The translations under genes were made by a program, and so were the position numbers. This document shows, one piece after another, positions 27,001-39,000 of a stretch of DNA of 64,000 nucleotides. The stretch is from contig JASAND010021214.1 in NCBI GenBank assembly GCA_030248195.1, positions 1-64,000 on the forward strand, read 5' to 3'. Source of the stretch: Trissonchulus latispiculum. Taxonomy: Eukaryota; Nematoda; Enoplea; Enoplida; Ironidae. Numbering within the stretch: the stretch's first letter is position 1; each line of letters starts with the position of its first letter. The notes beneath the pieces were generated by a model. It was given only the letters and a program-made list of their open reading frames with translations, did no database searches and was not told the DNA's origin.

Positions 27001-30000
27001 CTCACCGCAAATTTGGATCCCGGTAACCCCCTCCAGTTGATGTCCAGTCAAAACTTTTCGAGTTAGCACACAAGTATGGCCAGGTAAATTTGTTTGATTT
27101 ACTAAGGGCCCAATATACAATGGTGGGAAGGGAAGGTCAGCTGCTAGCGTGCGCAGGATTATATTCTTGATATTAAATCCAATAAGTTACATAAAGCAAG
27201 TGTACATAATACATGAGAGTATGACAAGCGTCATACGCTATGTATTATCACCACGATACATGCTCTGCATGCTGTCGGCTTACGCCCCCCCAACAAATCA
27301 GACCCCCTTATCAAAGCAAATTCTAACGCTATGTTTGCACGCTAAAGCTCGAAAACACAACTAGTCAGTTGGTTTAAAGTGCGTCTGTTTCGTGTAAACA
27401 TAGCATAAACATCGAATTTCTTTGACAGTTCATGGGGGGTCAGCCGATAGCGCACGTGGGATGTAGCGAGCTGATAATACATAGCGTATGACTCTTGTAT
27501 TATGTACTCTTGTGCATAAAGTCAACATTACTTGAGTGGACAATAGGGCTTGTGTGTAGCGACGAATTGGTTTTCTTGGAGGCTGAATGTTCCACCCAAA
27601 GCCAAATTTGCTTCTGTCCCAAAAACCATAAGCATTTTACGCCCAAAAACATCTTCGTTCTCTCTAAAGCCAAGTATAGAGCATGTTTACTTTCATGACT
27701 ATTTGAAAATTCTACATGAGATTTAACTTGAAGGAAATTATCATTTATTTTGACATAAAAACACAACTCGCAATCTGCTGTCAAAGTAGAAGACTGAACA
27801 GTGTAAATAGTGAGCTTCGATAAGTCAATGTCAAGGGGGGCTACGAAATTAAATAAAAGTTCTATGCTGGAAAGCTAGCTAGTCTTTTGCCACATAACAG
27901 TATTAAGCTTGATGCGAAGTAGTTTAAAGTTAGTAAAAATTCCACTCAGCGCAGCGTCCTGTGGAGCCTTCGCAAGTTGGTGTTGGCGGGCACAAACTCG
28001 ACATGGCATGTATACAAACTTCCATCAGCCCAGAAAGCTACCTGCAAGGAACCGTGCCCAAATCTTGCAGAGATAGTCCTGACATATAGTGCTTTGATAT
28101 CGTTAAAATAATCTCTAGACCAAGTATGCTTTTCTGTGCGATACCATCAAAGATTAAAAAATTGAGCGTGGTAGGTCCATACGGGTGGAGGTAACCAATG
28201 TCTTATGGACTGTGGTTAACCAAATAAGCTCAAATTTTCTCCAATTAATACTCCAAGTATCGGTCTCAAGTCATGTGAAAATCTCTCTTTATTTCATTCA
28301 ACCCTGCCTTCGCAGTGCTAGATTATGTTATCGCTATTGTCGCTGTTGCTTGATGGTATTTCGAAGATGAGAGAATTGCTAAAATGTATTTCGCTAGAAT
28401 CTTCTGAAACTTGCAAATCACAAGTCAGTGAGTATACCAACATGTGCAGGAAGTTAGTTCACTAAGCCTCGCTCCAGTGTTTAGAAATGCTGTATTGATT
28501 GCTTGCTTGAAGTATGAGTAACGACCGCTCCAAGAAACTCTAAGACTGTAGTAAGCGTATACTGAACAAAAGAAGCGTCATATCGCAAAGCATATTTTAT
28601 ATTCGGATTCTGCAGGTCAACGAACCCCTACAAGCACTTTTTCGGCAAAATCCGACACACAGAAAATTTTCGACCCCATTTTTACTGCGCTTAGCTATAG
28701 GTTAGTTGTTGACTAAACGTGAGCTAGCACACAAACCGGAAATCCAAATCCTCGAAGCCTAGCAGCAGTTTGCCACTGTTAGAGCCTACTGGTAAAAAAC
28801 TAGGGTAGGCTAGGAGCTGCAAATTTTATTATATCTAAAACGGCCACCTTGCTACTTTTTGCAAAATTTCAAATTTTGACCTGTTGTAGAGTATAGGATA
28901 AACGCGTGAGCTAAGCCTAAGTATACGGTAGATAAGTTCCAACCTAAATTGAAATGTTTCATGAACAATCAATGTAAAATTATCGTTAGCTAATTTCATA
29001 GCTCAATTATGACTCATAGTGATGATCCAGTTCAAAGATGGCGGATCAAGTCAGTTGGTGTCTTGTTGGTCCTGTGGGTAGTCGGTGGGTAGTTAGTAGA
29101 GTTTCTGCCATTTTGTGAGTCCTATTTTAGTTGTATTTTTATACTTTGGCCAAGTTTGGTTTTGAAAACTGTTGTGAACTATTTTGATGTGAGAGTAAAT
29201 AATCTTTGAATCTAGGGATTTTTATCTCATTTCAAGTGAGCGAATATCAAGCCTAATCAATAGACAACTGCAAATTCACTTTATTATTTCTTGGACATCG
29301 CACACCTTTGACAAAAACCTGCAATTAGACGGTCAGTCAATCGTGAATCTAGCACCAGGGTTTTATTCCCTACAAAAGTGGCGACCGTGACAGTGGTAGA
29401 TGTCCAAAAATTATTCTGGACCTATCACTCGTAGTATTACTCGTAATTTACATGAAAAAGTTGTTCTTTTTCACGAACTTCCTCAAAGTGACTTAGAATT
29501 TTATCCTGACGCTTCGGCAGAAGGTTACCGCGCTTACTATATGGACGCTGTGCTTGTTAGGGGGATGATCGAGACAGTCCAGAATTCGGGTGGGTCTGAC
29601 CTGTTATACCCTGTGCGGGGACAGCCGGCGGGGGCAGTGGAGGAGGCCATGCTGCAACAGCCGCAGGCACCTCCAGCTTCTGAGTCGCCTGCTGTTCCCC
29701 CGCAGCCAACGCCTTCTGTTGAGACTGCGAGTGAACGAGCTCAGCTTACTGTTGAGACATCGGCTTTACAAACATCTTCGGGTCAAGAATCTCTGCCCCA
29801 GCCCTCGGTGCTGGTGGCCGAACTGTCGCGCATTTGGTCTCTCCCGGACCAACCGACTCTTTCTACCCAGCAGCCGGGGTGGCGCGAAGTGTTGCGCACA
29901 GCACCACGGCTGGAGGAACCGCTGCCACGGATTGGCAATTATACGGGTGTCGCCCGTCTCTATTTTTCGGATGCTTTTTGGCAGCGTATTCCCCAGGTGG

Positions 30001-33000
30001 AGTCGCCGCATCAGCTTGAACTGCTGACCCAGTATGGGTTTCCGGTGGCTCTCCTGACCCAACGGCTTGGGCGGGGTCCCCCGTGGACCGCCTTTGAGGT
30101 GGCTTTTCAGGTTATGGCTGAAGGGGACATGCAGGTGGTGGACCTTCTGAAGGTGTTGTTTCCGCGGGAGTTTCCTTCTCCGTTTCCGGAGGGGATGGAT
30201 CTCTCCTGGGGTCGGGTTCTCTCGACCCCCGGAGAGGCCGGCTCGGAAGTGCCGCGCCCGTCTCGTTCGGTTTCGGTGGGGGCGGCCCCGTGTGATGCGG
30301 CGCCTTTGGGGGCTCCCCGGCCTGTGCCTCAGCCGAGGACGTCCTCTCGGGTAGCGGCGGCTCAGGGTGAACCCCCAGCGATGGAGGTTCCCCCCTATGT
30401 CCTGCCGACTCCGCCTGCGGTCATTCTCAATGACTCTATTGTTTGGCCTCTCGGCCATATATTGTCGCCCCAATTCAATCAGGTGGTGACTAATTTGACT
30501 GTGGTAGGTCCGGGTTCTGCTGTGAGGGGAAATTTGACTCCAGTGCCGGTGGATTCTGTGGTGACCTTTCCTTCTGATCCTTTCATGGGTCCGTTTAAGG
30601 TTGGTCCTCCTGATCATGGGCCTGGGGGTCGCCGCCATTTCCAAGACGGCATGGACTTGTATCAAATTTTTCCGGGAGAGGACCGTTTTGGTCTCCCAGA
30701 GGACAGGCTGGCCCCGTCGCCCCCGTTTGCGGGCACGCAGACCTTGCCCTCCTACGCGGCGCCGACAATCCAGCGCCTAGTGGATGCTTCACCGACAGCG
30801 GTTCCGTTCCGGCCTTGGTCGGATCGCCACTGGCGGGTGACCCATCTTCCGAATGTGTTGTCGCAGTCGGGTCCGCCGGGGGTAAATCCGTACTGGCGGG
30901 TGACGTATGACTATTGGATGGAGTGGCTCATAGGCCAGTCCGCGCCGTTTGCGGTTCCAGAGACTGTGCTGGATCGCTATTTCCATCAGATCCGCATGTT
31001 ATTTCCTGGTGGTGCTCAGGTTAGTCATGAGCCTATGCCGGCACCTCCGGAGCATGCTGAATTGATTTTTCCACCTGAGAGGGCTGATGCCTGGCAGTGT
31101 ACGATCTCCTTTCCGGCTCTGGCGCGGGACGGGGAAGTGGTTTTTCCTCCGGTTATTCTCGTAGGGACGGGGCCTGTGCAGTCGTTGGCCTCAGTAGCGG
31201 CCATCGCGCAGTTTGTCCCTTTCCTACGGGTTTACCCTTCCCTCATGATGTTCCAGCCCTACAAGGAATCGTTGAAGTACTGGAAGGATAAGTCGGCTCG
31301 CTTCGTGCACCTTGTTCAGTCGGTTATCCAGGACTGCATCCGTCACCCGGCTATGGCCTCGGATGCGGCCATGCGGTACGGAGCAGTCAAGGCCTTCCAG
31401 GGCACGAGTTCGCCGGCTTCCAATATGTACCGGATCGAGACGCTCGATGATGAGGGAAACCCTCAGCCGGAATATTTGGAGATCTGGGGTTTGCTGTTCC
31501 AGGCTTCTGAGCTGGCCTACCAGTTTGCAAAGATTTTTATCTACTTTGGCCTCCTCGAGCCGGGCCGTTACTTGGCTAGTTTGGAGTGCCCCTTCCAGGC
31601 AATGGAAGCGGCGAAACACTATGGGAAGGGGTGGTTTGCCCGAGTGGTTCAATACCGAAATATCTGGGAAGCCCCGGATAATCATATGCGGGCTATGATT
31701 ATGTTGGAGATCCTTCGGGCAAAAGCTCAGGTGTGTAAGCCATTCGTTGAATGGCTCCGCGCTTCGGGTGTTCGTATTTTGGTCGAAGCCACTCCTAACC
31801 GCTATTGGGGGATTGGCAAGTCTGCTCCTGCGGCAGAAAAGATGGGGCCTCATGACTACCCCATGCTGGCTAAGTTGGGTACCACCGAGTACCAAAACTG
31901 GATGGGCAAAGTTCTGATGCTTCTGCGGGCTGAGCTTTTCCCCGATCTGGGTGCTCAGGTTCTGTCATTGTGGGAGTATCGGGAGGAGCAGGATCGGAAT
32001 GCGGCCGCGGAGGCTTATCCCCAGTAAGGGTTGGCGTTGGGGTTTTGTTGTTGTTGGTTATTTTGAAATTCTTTTCTCAAAATTTGATTGAAAAATTTTC
32101 TAAAGTTTGTTTGGTCTTAGAGGAGTATACCCTTGCCCTGATTTTGGTTTTATTTCTTTGTATCTGTGTTGTTTTTCTGCCTAAATTCCTTGTTTTCATT
32201 CTAGATTAAAGTATTCTTTCTTCTTATGAGCTAAACTCTATTTAATTAGTTTTACTTGCAAAATTCTGTTTCATAGTATAAATATCGATCCTTTCTAGAT
32301 TAAATTTGGCCTTCATTTCGGGCTTGTGTTGGCGGACCGATGGTCCGGAAATTTTTGAAATCAGGCTGTTCCGAGGGTATAGTCCTCTAGGGTGTGATAT
32401 TCGGTTCCTGCTGTTCTTCTATTTTCGTGATACTAACCTTTCATATTTCTTTATCTGAGTTTTCCTGACATTTTAAATCTGGAGTACCCGTGGCCGGGCG
32501 GTTCGGCTCCCGGCCTGGAAACCGGCTGGGTGCCTGGATAGCCCTGTTTTCTGGGGCTCCTTTGGGTTCTGCAGTTCCAACGGTATTCTTAATCTCAGAG
32601 TCTTAACCGTAATCCGGTTGTTTTTTTATTGCGGGTTTTATTTTTGACGGATATAGTCGGGACTTGAATTCGGTGCCTTTTGTAGTTTGATTTTTGTTTT
32701 GCTTGCCATATGTTAACCTTTGTATGCTACTTATAGTTTTCTTGTTTGTTCTAGATTTCGTGTATGTGATTGTTGGACCCCCCTGCCCCCCCTGATGGTC
32801 GTGCCGTGGGAGTATCCCCTGGTTCTGGTTCAGAGGAGGCGCGCTTGTTCGCGTGCGCCGGCTGCCTGGTTCGGCTTGTGTTGGTTGCCTGGATTTTCCT
32901 GGCCGGTATGATGTTTGGACTCTGTGGTGGACGGCCTGCGTAATGCCGCGCCTGTTGCCTAGCTTGGTCCTTCTTCACTGTGGTGCCCTTTGCTCTTGTG

Positions 33001-36000
33001 GGGGCTGGTTTCTGGCCCTTCTGCTATTCTTGGCCTGGTGGCCTGGTTCTGCTTTTGGCTGATCTTCGGCCCTGTTTTCTGGACTTTGTGATGGCCCTAT
33101 GGCCTCTGACTTTGGTGCTTGTGATTGGCCCTATTTGCTACTTGGGTCCCTTTGGTCTTCTAGCTGGCCGGCAGCCCGGCTGTATGATTTTGAACCAGTT
33201 GATGTCCTTTCCTCGCACTCCCACGAACACTGAGCTTCTGGTGCTGTGGTGTACTGTATTTTGTTTATTTTTTGATGTTTGGTTGTTTTTTATACGTTCC
33301 ATAACATGGCATTTAATTTTGCAGCTTTTAAAATGATTCTTTAATTTTGTTGGCCCATATATAGTGCCTTATTTTGTTGTACTACATAATCTTCGTGTTT
33401 AGTTTTGCTTTGTTGCATAATAAATCTCTTTGTATGTTTTCTTAGTTAGGATTGTGGTTAGGCTTACTAGATAGGTTGAAATTTTGTGTTATATTGTCCC
33501 TCGTCTTGTGTTGCTCGTTCCGGTGCGGTAATCGTGTCTGTATGTTTGTTGGTTTTGTTGGTCGGGGATCGTTTCCCCCAGTGGGTTGATCGGGGGCAGC
33601 CGATTAGTTTCGTTTAAAAAGGCGCCTAATAGTTGGTAGTGTGCCTGGTGGCACGAAAAGTCTGCCCGGATACGTGGCGGTGTGTCAACGTTTTTAGTTT
33701 TGCTCCTTATAACTCTGTTTTATTCTCTAACATTTCACCTAGGTTGCGCAACCGAAAATTTTAGCATTTAAAATTGGTTTAACCCCTGTACTAATTTCGG
33801 TGGACACGCCGCGCCGGGGCGGGCGGCGGCAAGAGGGGGTATTTTGTAGAGTATAGGATAAACGCGTGAGCTAAGCCTAAGTATACGGTAGATAAGTTCC
33901 AACCTAAATTGAAATGTTTCATGAACAATCAATGTAAAATTATCGTTAGCTAATTTCATAGCTCAATTATGACTCATAGTGATGATCCAGTTCAAAGATG
34001 GCGGATCAAGTCAGTTGGTGTCTTGTTGGTCCTGTGGGTAGTCGGTGGGTAGTTAGTAGAGTTTCTGCCATTTTGTGAGTCCTATTTTAGTTGTATTTTT
34101 ATACTTTGGCCAAGTTTGGTTTTGAAAACTGTTGTGAACTATTTTGATGTGAGAGTAAATAATCTTTGAATCTAGGGATTTTTATCTCATTTCAAGTGAG
34201 CGAATATCAAGCCTAATCAATAGACAACTGCAAATTCACTTTATTATTTCTTGGACATCGCACACCTTTGACAAAAACCTGCAATTAGACGGTCAGTCAA
34301 TCGTGAATCTAGCACCAGGGTTTTATTCCCTACACTGTAATTGCTGAAGAAATGCTCGAAATCCTGAATACTTTTAATATTCAGTATTAGAATCTGTTAA
34401 ACCGTTAATCCATCAGAGCTGAAAAAATCATTTTGAATAAACAAATGTTTGCACCAAACTTTGTACTTTGGCGTCCTGCCAAAAACGGTGCATATGAGAT
34501 ATATTGTTGCCCGCCCTAAACTTTTTACCTTGATATGTTGGCTAACGATGGGTAAAAAAGTATCCAGCTCACACCGACGATGTCGTGCCAACCCGTTCCT
34601 ATCCCCTCCCCCTCCTGAAGTACTTACGCGATGTTCGTCAGAAAATCGACCCACTGCTCAACATCGCTGAAAATCGGTAAATGGGAATGTGGATGCAAAC
34701 TCTGGCATAATGATTCCATCAATTTTGTCGTATTGCAACTAAAACAGCAAAAGAGCGAAGGCTTTCCTCTTTAACTCGCCCAATACTGAGACATCTACTA
34801 GTTGCCAGAACTTTCATCATTCAAAATCGCTGATAAACGACTTCCTTTTCTTGTTGCTACATACGCTATCCCCGAATATACAGATTTAGCAGAACATGGG
34901 TTTTAATTCCGCATTTCAGATACAGATTGAAGACACCACAAGATTCTTTTCATGATTTCATTTTTCATAAACAAAATCGAATTTGTACACAAACAAGTTA
35001 TGTCTACAGCCACGGAATAAGTTTGCATTTTTCTAGCCATTAGGACCAGTAAATAAGCTAAACAAATGGAAAAGCTCGTATTTAGAGTCAGCCAATCTAA
35101 GACATTTAATATACCTTCTATTATATTATGCTCAATGAATATATATTGCTTTTTACATATTCATCGAATATATATGCTATTGAAATAGTCAACAAAACTC
35201 GATTGCAGGAAATAAGACCATCCGTCACCATCATCACTTTTTCGTTATGTAGTCTTGATCATACATTAACATAGGGCCGGGTCCTGGGGGGCTTGTCCCA
35301 GAAAATTTTGAGGGGGCTTGTACCTTGAACTGAAATTTTCGAGGGTTTATACCTCAAGAATAAATTAGTGAAATTTGTCGAAAAGTTAACGCTAATTTTA
35401 TTAAGATTGGAGATTTTTTGAAATTTGCAACAAAATCTTCAATTTTCAAAAGAAATTTCAAAGTTTCAAAGTTCAAAGTTTCAAAGTTATCAAAATATAA
35501 AAATTTTAGTTAAAAGATTCAGGCGAAGCCGAAAATTTTTAATATTTTAGTGTAAAAACTAATCTTTTCCGACCATTTTAGCTTACCCCTTGGCCATTTT
35601 TTCGTAACCCCTTGTCCCCGACGGCGGTAGGACTCGTACCTTGTCCTGGTTGTACCACCCAGACAACCCCGTGCTAACCTATGGTCTTGATGGTACAAAA
35701 AAATTATATTGGACAACATTACTGAAGGTTGTAAATAGGAGGAACTGCATAGCAAGCATTTATCCCTCGACGCCAACCATTTGGACACGCATTTTCTGAA
35801 AAAACTGATTTGATTGAGAACACATTAACCAACTATGGCTATTGCAAGAAAATAACTATATTTATGAAATATATTGGTTAGGAACACATGCTATTCGTGT
35901 GAGGATACAAGTGCTAATTCATCAAGTAGTTAATAAACCATAAGCTTTTCCAATAACTTTTTCAAGAAAGACATATTATGCTTTGGAAATTTGAAGTGCT

Positions 36001-39000
36001 GCCATCTCTGGCCGTATTGCTAATTTTAAGAACAAGCTAATAATAACTACAACACCTGATTTTTCTATTGAAGGATTTACAGTTTTTTTCATTCTTAAGA
36101 TACTTCCATGAAAAAGTAAGGCAAGATTCCACCTGAATTAGTTTGCTCTCACGTTCGCCAGTGAAATGAACAACGACAAAATTATAACGACATAACTACT
36201 ACTAACCTAATTAACCATATATGGGACGCGAATGAAATTATTAAATTACTCCTTTGCAAAACAGTTTTGAAAATTGATCTTATATAATCTTTGTCGCGCT
36301 AAGAGTGCAGGTTCTTAACACTGCATCGATTTTGTTTGGCTTCTTCGAACTTAGCCCAAGAATAACACCTTAGCACCAATAACAAAACAACACACTCATC
36401 ATGTCCCAAATAGTTTTAGTTTCTTTCAAGCATAATATGTTTCATAGCAAAGCCTTGTTTCAGCAAAGCCTTGTTTCAGACCTTATCCGGGTTAAATTCA
36501 GTGAATATTATTTTGATAAACAATTTTTGATCAAACTTTGTGTTTTTTTAATTTTGATTAAATTTTAATCAAACTACCACCAAGAGTACATAATAGAATA
36601 AGAGTATGAAACTCTTACGCTACTATGTATGTACTAAACATGCTTGATATGCTCGGGTCGCTAACTCGGGACCCCCCCCCGAAAGTTTCGGGGGGGTCCC
36701 ACCCTACACTAATTACATGCTTTCATATAAGTGTGTGTCTGCTCGCTGATTCGCTAATTAGCTTAGGCTTACGATAGGCATTTTATTAGTAATTTTTAAT
36801 TAATTAATTATAACTTTAATTAGGTTAATGTAATTAAAAAACTAATTCGACAACTTTGTAGCATTTTTTCTGCTCTTTCCAACGATATAAAAAGTGTTGC
36901 AGAATACATTTCTACGAATTTTTGTTTTGCGCAACAATTTTTATATCATTGGAAGAGCAGAAAAAATGCTACAAAGTTGTCGAATTAGTTTTTTAATTAC
37001 ATTAACCTAATTAAAGTTATAATTAATTAATTAAAAATTACTAATAAAATGCCTATCGTAAGCCTAAGCTAATTAGCGAATCAGCGAGCAGACACACACT
37101 TATATGAAAGCATGTAATTAGTGTAGGGTGGGACCCCCCCGAAACTTTCGGGGGGGGGGTCCCGAGTTAGCGACCCGAGCATATCAAGCATGTTTAGTAC
37201 ATAGTAGCGTAAGAGTTTCATACTCTTATTCTATTATGTACTCTTGCTACCACTGATTCAAGTCAGCGGTAACATTTATTGAGTATAAACCCAAAGGAGT
37301 GTCCACTTCTGTATACAATTTTATTTTCGAGTTGCCCTGAACTTAATTTAAGTTTGTGCTTGCACTCAATTTTACAATAACATAATAAATAACCTCTTGT
37401 TTCATCAACTGCAGATTTCCAGTTAGCTGGCAGGGCAAGACTGTTGAAAGACTCAAATGCAGCAGTTGATAAACGTAAAGCATCTTCGGAAGATAAGCGT
37501 AATATGTTTCTGTACTCTTCAATGGTGTGAACCTAAAATAGGCACAACAGAAAAACGAAGAACTGGGCTGAAAAATCAAAATGAACTAATGGTGCAGACT
37601 AAAGTAAACGTCAATGTAGCTACTATGTTAGGTCTGACTAATATTAGATTGCAATCTATGAAAGCATGAATCATTGTCCTGATTTTTTGGTAGGACAGTC
37701 AGTGGTGTTAATTTAACATAATTAATTCACGTATTTTAATTTTTGGATTACCGGTTTACCAACTCGCTTTAGTTGGCGGCATCCTATTGCACTATGGAAC
37801 TTTTTGAAAAGAAACGTGCTCAACTTTGAAGTTGAGAGTCGAGGTTTAAGGAAATATCGCATAGCTTCATTTCTGAAATGAAACTTTCTATTTCTGAAGT
37901 AGAGTGCATATTTTGTTCCATGAAGCACCACCAGAGCCTAGATTTGTGCCCGAATATTAAAGGAAAACTGTCAATATTTAAAAAAAGGTTACACTTTGTG
38001 CCTCGCGTGGGGCACAGAAATATTTAGTTCCTAACAACAGTTCAAGAATAATTCAGAAGAGGCCAGTTTAGGCACATTTTTTCGACCATCTCCAGTTCTA
38101 TTAATTTTACATATCTTATTGTCTAAGTGAAATATTTTAACGTTTTTATAAAATTGAAGTCGGATTTCCTACGGTTGCAAAGAAAACTCACCTTAAAGCT
38201 GAGGTCTGCATGTGTTAAACATAGGAAATCGAAGAATTGTAGATAACAATTCTGCGTAAAAAAAACCTCGAAACTGGTGTAAGATACCAGATAACATTTG
38301 GTATCATTTTAAACCCCTAATCAAATACTATGTCACTGTGGAATTAGATTTATGAATTTACCTTCAAATGTTTTTAATTAACTTTTGAAGCTAACGAACT
38401 GCCGAAAATCGCTAAATTCTGTCGCTTTTGGTGACCAAAAATAAGGGTCATTAAGTTTGATTACATATTATAAAAAATAAAAGTCTTAATAAAAATTCTA
38501 ATCCTGCAGTGACACACAATATGAATAAACGTTTCAAACGAAACCCAATGTTACAAGGAATTTTTTGCCAGTGTCGAAAATTTGTGGTGAAGATATTAAT
38601 TGTTTCCGCAAAATTGTGATTGTTGATTTTTAGCAAAATAGGCAAAACCAAGCTATGTTGCAAAATTCTGTTTGTTGGATTTTAATATATTTATTCATGC
38701 CATAGGATTGGTTCGTAACATGAATTATGCTGACAGCTATGTCCAGTACTTTTCAACGCACCATTTTGGACACACAAGTTCGAGAATGTCACATTACAGC
38801 GATTTTTCAAATTTTTAAAAATATGTAAATATCATACATCAGTCGAAAATTCTCAGTTTTGGGATGAGTTCTGCTAGGAAACTATGCTCGGAGCTTAATA
38901 ATAAGCTATAATAATAATAAATAAATAAATAAACAATAATAAATAATAATAATAAGCTCGGAAATGTTTCTATTTTAAATTAATTGCTGTTAAACATTTC

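Larger units (their letters stand above)
28885..34334 (+). mobile_element. Non-autonomous LTR retroelement carrying a NADAR-domain ORF
   Basis: Two 490-bp direct repeats start TGTAGAG and end CCCTACA. They look identical, which points to a recent insertion. A 4-bp target duplication CTGT flanks the element (28881-28884 and 34335-34338). A primer-binding-site candidate, TGGCGACCGTGAC, begins at 29379, and a purine tract AAGAGGGGG lies at about 33830-33838 before the 3' LTR. The only substantial frame is the 875-residue ORF at 29400-32027. I found no protease, reverse transcriptase, RNase H or integrase, so movement presumably depends on enzymes supplied by another element. It lies in intron 5 of the channel gene, on the opposite strand. 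Confidence 0.9.

Noticed and set aside
29766..30665. 299-codon open frame on the minus strand within the retroelement ORF
   Set aside because: It is a shadow of the GC-rich plus-strand ORF; it is rich in Arg and His and has no domain or start context.
31224..31895. 223-codon minus-strand frame opposite the NADAR domain
   Set aside because: Antisense of a conserved domain; composition follows the sense codons.
32980..33336. Hydrophobic 118-codon frame in the retroelement 3' region, considered as an envelope-like protein
   Set aside because: No signal sequence, cysteine pattern or other frames; the hydrophobicity follows the T/G-rich composition.
23134..37246. CRISPR-like arrays or bacterial operons
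   Set aside because: Repeats here are transposon ends with target duplications; the genome is eukaryotic with spliced genes.
37397..37531. Alternative frame of channel exon 4 (FTPLKSTETYYAYL...)
   Set aside because: Open, but it does not fit the phase of exon 3 or exon 5, whereas the VHTIEEYRN frame fits both.
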